A program made the translations under genes and the position numbers. 64,000 nucleotides of DNA from Pseudomonas palmensis. GTDB lineage: Bacteria; Pseudomonadota; Gammaproteobacteria; Pseudomonadales; Pseudomonadaceae. Each line of letters begins with the position of its first letter. Position 1 is the stretch's first letter. The notes under the pieces were generated by a model. The model was not told where the DNA came from. It was given only the letters and a program-made list of their open reading frames with translations, and searched no databases. Positions 50,733-59,232 of the stretch are shown one piece after another. The DNA lies in assembly GCF_017848315.1 (NCBI RefSeq), contig NZ_JAFKEC010000028.1, positions 1 through 64,000 on the forward strand, read 5' to 3'.

Positions 50733-51731
50733 TTAAGTTCGTGTGGCCTGGTAGATCCGAAAGCCTTGTCCCTCGTCGCGAATCAGGCAGTTGCCCAAGG
50801 CGCCTTCGATGAGCGGTTGGTACCGCAGGAAGCTGTTGGCCACAAGTCGAAGTTCGCCGCCTTTTTTCAGATGATCGGCCGATTTTTTCAGCAAGGTTTC
50901 CGAGGCGTGGTAATTGGTGTGAACCCCGGTGTGAAACGGCGGATTGCTCAGGATCACGTTCAGCTCGCGGGGCGCGGCATCGATGCCGTCACCGGCGATG
51001 ACCTCCCCCTCCAGGCCATTGGCGGCCAGGGTCAGGCGGCTGCTGGCCACGGCGAAGGCATCCACGTCCAGCAGCGTTACCCGGCTTTGTGGGTAGCGGC
51101 GCTTGATCGCTGCGCCGAGTACGCCCGCGCCGCAGCCAAAGTCCAGCACATGGCCCACGGGCAGTTGCTCGAGGTTATCCAGCAGCAGCGCGCTGCCGCG
51201 GTCCAGCCGGCCATGGCTGAAGACCCCGGGCAGGCTCACGATCTGCAGCGGGCCTTCGGCCAGTGGCAGTTCGAATCGTTGCGCCAGGCTTTCCAGCGGC
51301 TGCGCCTCTGGCGGGGTGTCCACCGTGACCTGCCACAGCTGGCAATGGCGTGCACTGTCGAGTTTGCGCGGCTTGCCGAAGGCGTGCAGCTGCTTGGCCG
51401 CACCCTCGATACCCCCGCGCTTTTCACCCACCAGGTACAGCTGGCGCCCACCCAGGCGCGAGGCCAGGGCATTGAGCAGGTAGTTGGCCAGATCGCGGGA
51501 CTTGGGCAGAAACAGCACGGCGCCGTCGAAAGCCACCGGCGGCACCTCCACGCCATAGTGACTGCGCCCGGCAAAACGCGCCTCGAGCGCGGCCTGGTCG
51601 CCGGCGTGCCAGCTCCAGGCGCGGGCATCGGGCAGGCTGCCCAGCAGGTCGTCGGCGGGCAGGCCGGCCAGCAACACGGGGCCTTTGAACAGCTCGGCCT
51701 GACGGAGCAACACTTCACTACGCGGGTCCAT
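50733..51731 (-). CDS. rsmC: 16S rRNA (guanine1207-N2)-methyltransferase
   Basis: 332 residues. The C-terminal SAM domain shows [21 protein letters not shown] and the catalytic [12 protein letters not shown]; the N-terminal half is the inactive duplicate domain of RsmC. It methylates G1207 in the 30S subunit. Its end lies 27 bases upstream of the riboswitch, so read-through into GDT1 mRNA is possible. Confidence 0.93.
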   Translation of the reverse strand: MDPRSEVLLRQAELFKGPVLLAGLPADDLLGSLPDARAWSWHAGDQAALEARFAGRSHYGVEVPPVAFDGAVLFLPKSRDLANYLLNALASRLGGRQLYLVGEKRGGIEGAAKQLHAFGKPRKLDSARHCQLWQVTVDTPPEAQPLESLAQRFELPLAEGPLQIVSLPGVFSHGRLDRGSALLLDNLEQLPVGHVLDFGCGAGVLGAAIKRRYPQSRVTLLDVDAFAVASSRLTLAANGLEGEVIAGDGIDAAPRELNVILSNPPFHTGVHTNYHASETLLKKSADHLKKGGELRLVANSFLRYQPLIEGALGNCLIRDEGQGFRIYQATRT

Positions 51732-51773
51732 GGTCGGCGCCCCTCTGCAAAAAGTCGCGAATTCTAGCAGAAC

Positions 51774-52736
51774 TCAGCTGACCACTCGGCGCGGGTTGCC
51801 CTGCAGGAAGGCTTCGGCGTTCTCGGCCAGTTGGCCGACGATGCGCTGGCGCGCCTCGACCGCGCCCCAGGCACTGTGCGGGGTGACCACAAGGCGCGGG
51901 ATATCGCCTGCCAGCAGGGGGTTGCCATTGACCGGAGGCTCCACGCTGAGCACGTCGGTGGCGGCGCCACCCAGGTGCCCGCTGCGCAGTGCGTCGGCCA
52001 GCGCCTGCTCGTCGATCAGCCCGCCACGGGCGGTGTTGACCACGAACGCGCCGGGCTTGAGCAGGGCCAGCTCGGCGGCGCCGATCATGTTGCGGGTGCT
52101 GTCGTTGAGCGGGCAGTGCAGGGTCAGCGCATCCACCTGCGGCAGCAGCTCGGCCAGGCTCAGGCGATCATCGCGGGCCGGGCGGCCGGGCAACTGGCCG
52201 GACAGCACGCGCATGCCGAAAGCTTCGGCCAGGCGCGCCACCGCACCGCCAAGTTCGCCGTGGCCGAGCAGGCCGAGGGTCTTGCCCTCCAGTTCGACGA
52301 TGGGAAAGTCGAGCAGGCAGAACTGCCTGGCCTGGGCCCATTTGCCGTCGGCCACCGCCTGCTGGTAATCGGGCAGGCGAGTGGCCAGCGCCAGCAGCAG
52401 GGCCAGGGTGTGCTGCGCCACCGAGGGCGTGCCGTAGCCCTGGCAGTTGCTGACCACGATGCCCTGGGCGCGCGCGGCCTGCAGGTCGACGTTGTTGGTG
52501 CCGGTGGCCGACACCAGGATCAGCCTGAGGTCGGGGCAGGCGGCGAGGGCGGCGGCGTCCAGGTGCACCTTGTTGGTGATCGCCACGCTCGCGCCCTGCA
52601 GACGCTCGGCCACTTCGTGGGGGGCAGTGGCCGGGTGCAACTGCAGTTCATCGAAGCAGCCGCGCAGGCGGCTCAGGTCGAGGTCGCCCAGGTCCAGGGA
52701 GCTGTGGTCGAGGAATACAGCGCGGCGCAAGGTCAT
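51774..52736 (-). CDS. D-2-hydroxyacid dehydrogenase (hydroxypyruvate/glycerate type)
   Basis: 320 residues. The NAD loop is GLLGHGELGGAVARLAEAFG, and catalytic residues are seen as Arg in VVNTARGGLIDEQAL, Glu in LSVEPPVNG and His in VTPHSAWGAVE. It reduces a 2-keto acid, most likely hydroxypyruvate or glyoxylate by likeness. It is followed by rsmC after 42 bp. Divergent from a LysE exporter gene. Confidence 0.9.
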   Translation of the reverse strand: MTLRRAVFLDHSSLDLGDLDLSRLRGCFDELQLHPATAPHEVAERLQGASVAITNKVHLDAAALAACPDLRLILVSATGTNNVDLQAARAQGIVVSNCQGYGTPSVAQHTLALLLALATRLPDYQQAVADGKWAQARQFCLLDFPIVELEGKTLGLLGHGELGGAVARLAEAFGMRVLSGQLPGRPARDDRLSLAELLPQVDALTLHCPLNDSTRNMIGAAELALLKPGAFVVNTARGGLIDEQALADALRSGHLGGAATDVLSVEPPVNGNPLLAGDIPRLVVTPHSAWGAVEARQRIVGQLAENAEAFLQGNPRRVVS

Positions 52737-52924
52737 GGGGCAGGCTCCTGGGGTGTGGTTTGAGCAGGTAGTGGGGCATTAGAGCCTGCATCGCCGTGGG
52801 CGTAAAGCCAGGCATCCGGCTGCACGGGAGGTGACTGTGCCGATTCACTTGTAACTGTATCTTTCAGAACTGCCAGGCAGTGGGTAAGGTACGCCACCCG
52901 ATCGTTTGCCAGGAGCGTCACCCC

Positions 52925-53554
52925 ATGTACTGGGCAGAATTTCTCACCGTTGCGCTGATCCACCTGCTGGCCGTGGCCAGCCCCGGCCCGGACTTTGCGG
53001 TGGTGGTGCGCGAAAGTGTTACCCACGGTCGGCGCGCCGGTACCTGGACCGCCTTCGGCGTGGGCACGGCGATCTTCCTGCATGTGGGCTATTCGCTGCT
53101 GGGCATCGGCCTGATCGTGTCGCAGTCGATCATGCTGTTCAACGTGCTCAAGTGGCTGGCTGCGGCCTACCTGGTGTACATCGGCATCAAGGCCCTGCGT
53201 GCCCGCCCGGCGCCTGCCGGCAGCGAGAGCGTGCAGGTCTCGACCGTGGCGCGCACCCCGCGTGCCGCCTTTGTGGCAGGGTTCATGACCAACGGCCTGA
53301 ACCCCAAGGCCACGCTGTTCTTCCTGTCGCTGTTCACGGTGGTGATCAACCCGCACACGCCGCTGCTGATACAGGCCGGCTACGGGGCCTACCTGGCGCT
53401 GGCCACCGGCCTGTGGTTCTGCCTGGTGGCCCTGCTGTTCAGCCACGCCCGCGTGCGCTCCGGCTTTGCGCGCATGGGCCACTGGTTCGATCGCGGCATG
53501 GGCGCGGTGCTGGTGGCGCTGGGTATCAAGATCGCCTTCACCGAGATGCACTGA
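52925..53554 (+). CDS. LysE/RhtB-family amino-acid exporter
   Basis: 209 residues, about six hydrophobic segments. LIHLLAVASPGPDFAVVVRESVTHG is the family signature, and NGLNPKATLFFLSLFTVVI the second. It exports an amino acid such as homoserine/threonine or leucine; substrate not told by sequence. The ATG at 52925 has AGGAG before it. Confidence 0.92.
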   Translation: MYWAEFLTVALIHLLAVASPGPDFAVVVRESVTHGRRAGTWTAFGVGTAIFLHVGYSLLGIGLIVSQSIMLFNVLKWLAAAYLVYIGIKALRARPAPAGSESVQVSTVARTPRAAFVAGFMTNGLNPKATLFFLSLFTVVINPHTPLLIQAGYGAYLALATGLWFCLVALLFSHARVRSGFARMGHWFDRGMGAVLVALGIKIAFTEMH

Positions 53555-53686
53555 GGCGGTTGATGGCCATTGGCCTGTCATCCCTGCGGGCGCGCAAATC
53601 ATTCCTTTGGCTGATTTGAGCGCCCCCGTCCCGTTCTAGAGTAAGCGCCGTATTGCCATGCCTGCGTACTCGAAAAAGGGACTCCC

Positions 53687-55369
53687 ATGCTGCAAACCAG
53701 GATTATCGCCCCCGCTGCGGGCGCTTACGAATACCCGCTGCTGATCAAGCGCCTGCTGATGTCGGGCAGCCGCTACGAGAAAACCCGCGAGATCGTGTAC
53801 CGCGATCAGCTGCGCTACAACTATCTGACCCTGAGCGAGCGCATCGCGCGCCTGGCCAACGTGCTCACCGCAGCCGGGGTCAAGGCCGGCGACACCGTGG
53901 CGGTGATGGACTGGGACAGCCATCGCTACCTGGAGTGCATGTTCGCCATCCCGATGATCGGCGCGGTGGCCCACACCATCAACGTGCGCCTGTCGCCCGA
54001 GCAGATCCTCTACACCATGAACCACGCCGAAGACCGCTTCGTACTGGTCAACAGCGATTTCATCGGGCTGTATCAGTCCATCGCGCCGCAACTGACCACG
54101 GTCGAGAAGACCCTGCTGCTCACCGACGGCCCCGACAAGCATGCCGAACTGCCGAACCTGGTGGGCGAGTACGAGCACTTGCTGGCCGGCGCGGCCACCA
54201 CCTACGACTTCCCCGACTTCGACGAGAACTCGGTGGCCACCACCTTCTACACCACCGGTACCACCGGCAACCCCAAGGGGGTGTATTTCACCCACCGCCA
54301 GCTGGTGCTGCACACCCTGGGCGTGGCTACCGTGACCGGCAGCATCGACAGCATCCGCCTGCTGGGCACCGATGATGTGTACATGCCCATCACCCCGATG
54401 TTCCACGTGCACGCCTGGGGCATCCCCTACGTGGCCACCATGCTCGGGCTCAAGCAGGTCTACCCGGGGCGCTACGAGCCGGAGATGCTGTGTCAGCTGT
54501 GGCGGGACGAAAAGGTCACCTTCTCGCACTGCGTACCGACCATCCTGCAGATGCTGCTCAACGCCAAGGGCGCGCAGGGCCAGGATTTCGGCGGCTGGAA
54601 GATCATCATCGGCGGCAGCTCGCTCAACCGCGCCCTGTATGAGTCGGCCAAGGCCCAGGGCATCCAGCTCACGGCGGCCTATGGCATGTCGGAAACCTGC
54701 CCGCTGGTGGCCTGTGCCCACCTCAACGAAGAGCTGCTGGCCGGCAGCGACGACGAATGCATCAGCTATCGCATCAAGGCCGGCGTGCCGGTGCCGCTGG
54801 TGGAGGCCGCGGTGATGGATGCCGAAGGCGGCTTCCTGCCGGCTGACGGCGAGTCCCAGGGCGAACTGGTGCTACGCGCGCCGTGGCTGAGCATGGGGTA
54901 TTTCCGCGAACCGGAGAAAGGCGCCGAGCTGTGGCAGGGCGGCTGGCTGCACACCGGGGATGTGGCGACCATCGACAGCATGGGCGTGGTCGATATCCGC
55001 GATCGCATCAAGGACGTGATCAAGACCGGCGGGGAGTGGGTGTCGTCGCTGGCCCTCGAAGACCTCGTCAGCCGCCACCCCTCGGTGCGCGAAGTGGCGG
55101 TGGTGGGTGTACCCGATCCGCAGTGGGGCGAGCGTCCGTTTGCCCTGCTGGTGGTGCGTGACGGCACCAGCATCGACGCCCGCGAGCTCAAGGAGCACCT
55201 CAAGCCCTACGTGGAGCTGGGCATGATCAACAAGTGGGCAATCCCCAGCCAGATCGCCCTTGTTACCGAAATTCCCAAGACCAGCGTGGGCAAGCTGGAC
55301 AAGAAGCGCATCCGCGTCGACATCAGCCACTGGCAGGCCAGCAACAGCGCATTTCTGTCCACCCTCTGA
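53687..55369 (+). CDS. Fatty-acyl-CoA ligase (medium/long chain)
   Basis: 560 residues of the AMP-forming family. P-loop TTFYTTGTTGNPKGVYFTH, YGMSETCPLV, GWLHTGDVATIDSMGVVDIRDR and the C-terminal lysine in TSVGKLDKKRIR. It activates carboxylic acids as CoA thioesters via acyl-AMP. By position it matches the P. putida medium-chain acyl-CoA ligase beside DUF1302/DUF1329 genes. GGGAC lies close before the ATG. Confidence 0.93.
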   Translation: MLQTRIIAPAAGAYEYPLLIKRLLMSGSRYEKTREIVYRDQLRYNYLTLSERIARLANVLTAAGVKAGDTVAVMDWDSHRYLECMFAIPMIGAVAHTINVRLSPEQILYTMNHAEDRFVLVNSDFIGLYQSIAPQLTTVEKTLLLTDGPDKHAELPNLVGEYEHLLAGAATTYDFPDFDENSVATTFYTTGTTGNPKGVYFTHRQLVLHTLGVATVTGSIDSIRLLGTDDVYMPITPMFHVHAWGIPYVATMLGLKQVYPGRYEPEMLCQLWRDEKVTFSHCVPTILQMLLNAKGAQGQDFGGWKIIIGGSSLNRALYESAKAQGIQLTAAYGMSETCPLVACAHLNEELLAGSDDECISYRIKAGVPVPLVEAAVMDAEGGFLPADGESQGELVLRAPWLSMGYFREPEKGAELWQGGWLHTGDVATIDSMGVVDIRDRIKDVIKTGGEWVSSLALEDLVSRHPSVREVAVVGVPDPQWGERPFALLVVRDGTSIDARELKEHLKPYVELGMINKWAIPSQIALVTEIPKTSVGKLDKKRIRVDISHWQASNSAFLSTL

Positions 55370-55706
55370 AGGCGGGCCGGTCGCGCCCTGGCGGGTGCGA
55401 CCCTTGCGCCAGACACCTGCGCGCCTTGTCAAAGCGAAAAAATAGGCCATCCTTGCCGCTGCCCGCGCAGTTGGCGAGCGAATCAGCTCTTTGGGTGTAG
55501 TACCAACGTGCAAATCACACTTTAGAGGGATCAAGCACAGGTACCTGCTGGCTATAGTCGGGTCAGGGGATTTTTAGGGACGGGGGCCCGCGCAAATGAC
55601 TGCGCACTGCCACGTTGGTCGACCAGCAGGCGTATTCACGTCGGTCGTTCGATGCGTTTCTCAAAGGACTCACTGCCATAAAAATAAAGTACATGGAGTA
55701 GCGTCG
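55370..55706 (+). other. 337-bp gap with probable promoter of the DUF1302 gene
   Basis: No gene is seen. A CAGGTACCTG palindrome (55538-55547) lies just before a TATAGT hexamer (55553-55558), which may be an operator and -10 for the DUF1302-DUF1329 operon. The rest is without obvious features. Confidence 0.5.
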
Positions 55707-57590
55707 ATGACATCAGTAAATCTGTTCTGGCGCCGGGCGAAATTGCCATTGGCCGTCAGCCTCGCTTCTACGCTCGCCGGCCCTGCATTCGGCGTCAGTT
55801 TCAACATCGGTGAAATCGAAGGTCAGTTCGACTCGTCGCTGTCCGTGGGGGCCAGCTGGTCGACGGCCAAGCCGAACCAGAACCTGATCGGCGTCAACAA
55901 CGGCGGCAAGGGTCTGTCGCAGACCTCCGACGACGGCCACCTGAACTTCAAGCGCGGCGAGACCTTCTCGAAGATCTTCAAGGGCATCCACGACCTGGAG
56001 CTCAAGTACGGCGACACCGGCGTGTTCGTGCGTGGCAAGTACTGGTACGACTTCGAACTCAAGGACGAACACCGCCAGTTCAAGGACATCAGCGACTCCA
56101 ACCGCAAAGAGGGCGCCAAGTCGTCCGGTGCCGAGCTGCTCGACGCCTTCGTCTACCACAACTACTCGATTGGCGAACTGCCGGGTTCGGTGCGTTTCGG
56201 CAAGCAGGTGGTGAGCTGGGGTGAAAGTACCTTCATCGGTGGTGGCATCAACTCGATCAACCCCATCGACGTTTCCGCGTTCCGCCGCCCGGGTGCAGAG
56301 ATCAAGGAAGGCCTGATCCCGGTCAACATGTTCTACATCTCCCAGAGCCTGACCGACAACCTGTCGGCCGAAGCCTTCTACCAGCTGGAATGGGACCAGA
56401 CCGTCGTCGACAACTGCGGCACCTTCTTCTCCCAGCCGGACATCATCGCCGACGGTTGCACCGACAACCTGCGCGTATTGTCCAGCAGCCGCACCATGAC
56501 CCCGGCACAGATCGCCGGCCTGGCCAACTTCGGCGTGGACGTGAACGAGGAAGGCATCAAGGTGGCGCGCGGCCCCGACCGCGATGCCCGTGACAGCGGC
56601 CAGTTCGGTGTTGCCCTGCGCTACATGTTCGAACCGCTCAATACCGAGTTCGGCGCCTACGCCATGAACTACCACAGCCGTGCGCCGATCTTCAGCGCCA
56701 CGGGGGCTTCTGCACAGGCCTACGCCATTGCCGGCATGGTCGACCCGCGCACCGGCGCCGCCATCGTGGCGGGCAACTCCAAGTACTTCGTCGAGTATCC
56801 CGAAGACATCCGCCTGTACGGCCTGAGCTTCTCCACCACCCTGCCTACCGGCACCGCGTGGAGCGGTGAAATCAGCTACCGGCCGAACGCACCGGTGCAG
56901 CTGAACACCACCGACATCCTGTACGCCGGGGTCACCCAGCTGGGCGGCACGTTCGGCAATGCCTCGCTGCTCAAGGGCCAGGCCGATACCGACCTGCACG
57001 GCTACAAGCGCAAGGAAATCACCCAGTTCCAGACCACCCTGACGCACTTCTTCGACCAGGTGATGGGCGCCAGCCGCATGACCGTGGTAGGTGAAGTGGG
57101 CGTGACCCACGTGGGCGGCCTGGAAAGCGCCGACAAGCTGCGCTACGGCCGCGATCCGGTGTATGGCCCTGGCCCGCTGCCGGATACCTTCGGCCTCAAC
57201 ACCTGCACGGACATCCTCAACGCCGGCACCATCGGTGGCGCCGCGCCTGGCGGTGGTTCCTCCGCCAACCGCAGCCGCAAATGCGAAAAGGACGGCTACA
57301 CCACCAGCACCTCGTGGGGCTACCGTGGCCGCGTGATCTGGGACTACAACGATGTGTTCGCCGGGGTCAACCTCAAGCCGAGCGTGGCCTGGTCGCATGA
57401 CGTGTCCGGCTACTCGCCAGGCCCGGGCGGCAACTTCGAGGAAGGGCGCAAGGCGGTCAGCCTGGGCCTGGACGCCGAATACCAGAACACCTACACCGCG
57501 AGCCTGTCGTACACCAACTTCTTCGATGGCAAGTACACCACCGTGGATGACCGCGACTTCATCGCCCTCAGCTTCGGCGTGAACTTCTAA
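55707..57590 (+). CDS. DUF1302 outer-membrane barrel-like protein
   Basis: 627 residues from the ATG at 55707 (GGAG upstream). Signal peptide to about residue 28 (STLAGPAFG). Mature part is full of amphipathic strands and begins FNIGEIEGQFDSSLSVGASW; RFGKQVVSWGESTFIGGGIN and a terminal phenylalanine (LSFGVNF) suit a beta-barrel porin. DUF1302 proteins pair with DUF1329 and are thought to act in uptake or transport of hydrophobic compounds; the exact role is unknown. Confidence 0.9.
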   Translation: MTSVNLFWRRAKLPLAVSLASTLAGPAFGVSFNIGEIEGQFDSSLSVGASWSTAKPNQNLIGVNNGGKGLSQTSDDGHLNFKRGETFSKIFKGIHDLELKYGDTGVFVRGKYWYDFELKDEHRQFKDISDSNRKEGAKSSGAELLDAFVYHNYSIGELPGSVRFGKQVVSWGESTFIGGGINSINPIDVSAFRRPGAEIKEGLIPVNMFYISQSLTDNLSAEAFYQLEWDQTVVDNCGTFFSQPDIIADGCTDNLRVLSSSRTMTPAQIAGLANFGVDVNEEGIKVARGPDRDARDSGQFGVALRYMFEPLNTEFGAYAMNYHSRAPIFSATGASAQAYAIAGMVDPRTGAAIVAGNSKYFVEYPEDIRLYGLSFSTTLPTGTAWSGEISYRPNAPVQLNTTDILYAGVTQLGGTFGNASLLKGQADTDLHGYKRKEITQFQTTLTHFFDQVMGASRMTVVGEVGVTHVGGLESADKLRYGRDPVYGPGPLPDTFGLNTCTDILNAGTIGGAAPGGGSSANRSRKCEKDGYTTSTSWGYRGRVIWDYNDVFAGVNLKPSVAWSHDVSGYSPGPGGNFEEGRKAVSLGLDAEYQNTYTASLSYTNFFDGKYTTVDDRDFIALSFGVNF

Positions 57591-57615
57591 GCACTGATCC
57601 GGGAAGACCAAGATC

Positions 57616-58980
57616 ATGAAAGCAACCAAGAGTCTGTTGAAAATCGGTGTGCTGAGCCTGTCGCTGCTCGCCACCGGCGTGATGGCGGCGGTGTCCGCCG
57701 ACGAAGCCGCCAAGCTGGGCACCAGCCTGACCCCGATGGGCGCCGAGAAGGCCGGCAATGCCGACGGTTCGATCACCGCCTGGCAGCCCCTGAGCACCAC
57801 GGCCGGTTCGGTCGATGCCAAGGGCTTCCTGTCCGACCCGTACGGCAACGACAAGCCCAAGTTCACCATCACCGCGCAGAACGTCGACCAGTACAAAGAC
57901 AAGCTGTCCCCTGGCCAGTTGGCCATGTTCAAGCGCTATCCGGACACCTTCAAGCTGCCGGTGTACCCGACCCAGCGTGGCTCCACGGTGCCGGACTCGG
58001 TGTTCGCCGCCATCAAGAAGAACGCCACCACCACCAACCTGGTAGCTGGCGGCAACGGGCTGGAGAACTTCCAGATCGCGATTCCGTTCCCGATCCCGAA
58101 AAGCGGTGTGGAGGTGATCTGGAACCACATCACCCGCTACCGTGGCGGTGGCGTCACGCGTGTGGTGAACCAGGCCACGCCGCAGCAGAACGGCAGCTAC
58201 AGCATGGTGAAGCTCGAGGAACAGTTCATGTTCCGCGATCGCCTGAAGGATTTCGATCCGGCCAACCCTGGCAACGTGCTGTTCTACTTCAAGCAGAAAG
58301 TGACCGCCCCGCCGCGCCTGGCCGGTACCGTGCTGCTGGTTCACGAGACCCTCGACCAGGTCAAGGAGCCGCGCAAGGCCTGGATGTACAACGCTGGCCA
58401 GCGCCGCGTGCGCCAGGCCCCGCAAGTGTCGTATGACGGCCCGGGTACCGCCGCTGACGGCCTGCGTACCTCCGACAACCTGGACATGTTCAACGGTGCG
58501 CCGGACCGCTACGACTGGAAGCTGGAAGGCAAGAAGGAGATGTACATTGCCTCCAACAGCTACAAGCTCGATTCGACGAGCCTCAAGTATGCCGACATCA
58601 TCAAGCCGGGGCATATCAACCAGGACCTGACCCGTTACGAGCTGCGTCGCGTGTGGCATGTGGTGGGCACCCTGAAGCCGGGCCAGCGGCATATCTATGC
58701 CAAGCGTGACTTCTACATCGACGAAGACACCTGGCAAGCGGCCGTGATCGACCAGTACGACGGCCGCGGCCAGCTGTGGCGGGTATCCGAGGCACATGCC
58801 CAGGACTACTACAACAAGCAGGTGCCGTGGTACACCCTGGAAGCCATCTACGACCTGCAGTCGGGCCGTTACCTGGCGCTGGGCATGAAGAACGAAGAGC
58901 AGAAGGCCTACAACTTCGACTTCACTGCCAGCAAGGCCGACTTCCAGCCGGCAGCGCTGCGCCAGGATGGTGTGCGCTGA
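57616..58980 (+). CDS. DUF1329 periplasmic protein
   Basis: 454 residues with signal peptide (LLATGVMAAVSA). KLGTSLTPMGAEKAGNADGSI, LLVHETLDQVKEPRKAWMYNAGQRRVRQAP and LKPGQRHIYAKRDFYIDEDTW are family marks; the fold is LolA/LolB-like. It probably carries a lipid or hydrophobic ligand between membranes for its partner DUF1302, 25 bp upstream. A terminator follows. Confidence 0.9.
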   Translation: MKATKSLLKIGVLSLSLLATGVMAAVSADEAAKLGTSLTPMGAEKAGNADGSITAWQPLSTTAGSVDAKGFLSDPYGNDKPKFTITAQNVDQYKDKLSPGQLAMFKRYPDTFKLPVYPTQRGSTVPDSVFAAIKKNATTTNLVAGGNGLENFQIAIPFPIPKSGVEVIWNHITRYRGGGVTRVVNQATPQQNGSYSMVKLEEQFMFRDRLKDFDPANPGNVLFYFKQKVTAPPRLAGTVLLVHETLDQVKEPRKAWMYNAGQRRVRQAPQVSYDGPGTAADGLRTSDNLDMFNGAPDRYDWKLEGKKEMYIASNSYKLDSTSLKYADIIKPGHINQDLTRYELRRVWHVVGTLKPGQRHIYAKRDFYIDEDTWQAAVIDQYDGRGQLWRVSEAHAQDYYNKQVPWYTLEAIYDLQSGRYLALGMKNEEQKAYNFDFTASKADFQPAALRQDGVR

Positions 58981-59008
58981 GTTAGAACCTCCTCCGTGTG
59001 ATCCCCAG

Positions 59009-59038
59009 AACGCCCCGGCTTGCCCGGGGCGTTTCTGT
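59009..59038 (+). terminator. Rho-independent terminator after the DUF1302/DUF1329 operon
   Basis: AACGCCCCGG and CCGGGGCGTT with a short loop, followed by TCTGTGTG. The T-tract is weak. Confidence 0.7.
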
Positions 59039-59232
59039 GTGTGGCCCGACAACAGGCCGTGAGGGGCAATGCGGGATGAAGTGCACGCAATGCCGCGCTT
59101 CGTGAGTTTTTGTCGCTTTTTGTTGTAGTCTTTTTTCCGACCTCTGCGCCAATCATCTTCAAATGTGCCGTTTAAAGCGCTAGTCTCGGCGGGTCTGTTC
59201 TGCCGAAGACTTCCAACTAAAACGAGCCGGCC

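Noticed and set aside
55713..57932. 739-residue open frame on the minus strand
   Set aside because: Antisense to DUF1302/DUF1329 genes, no recognisable motif or ribosome site.
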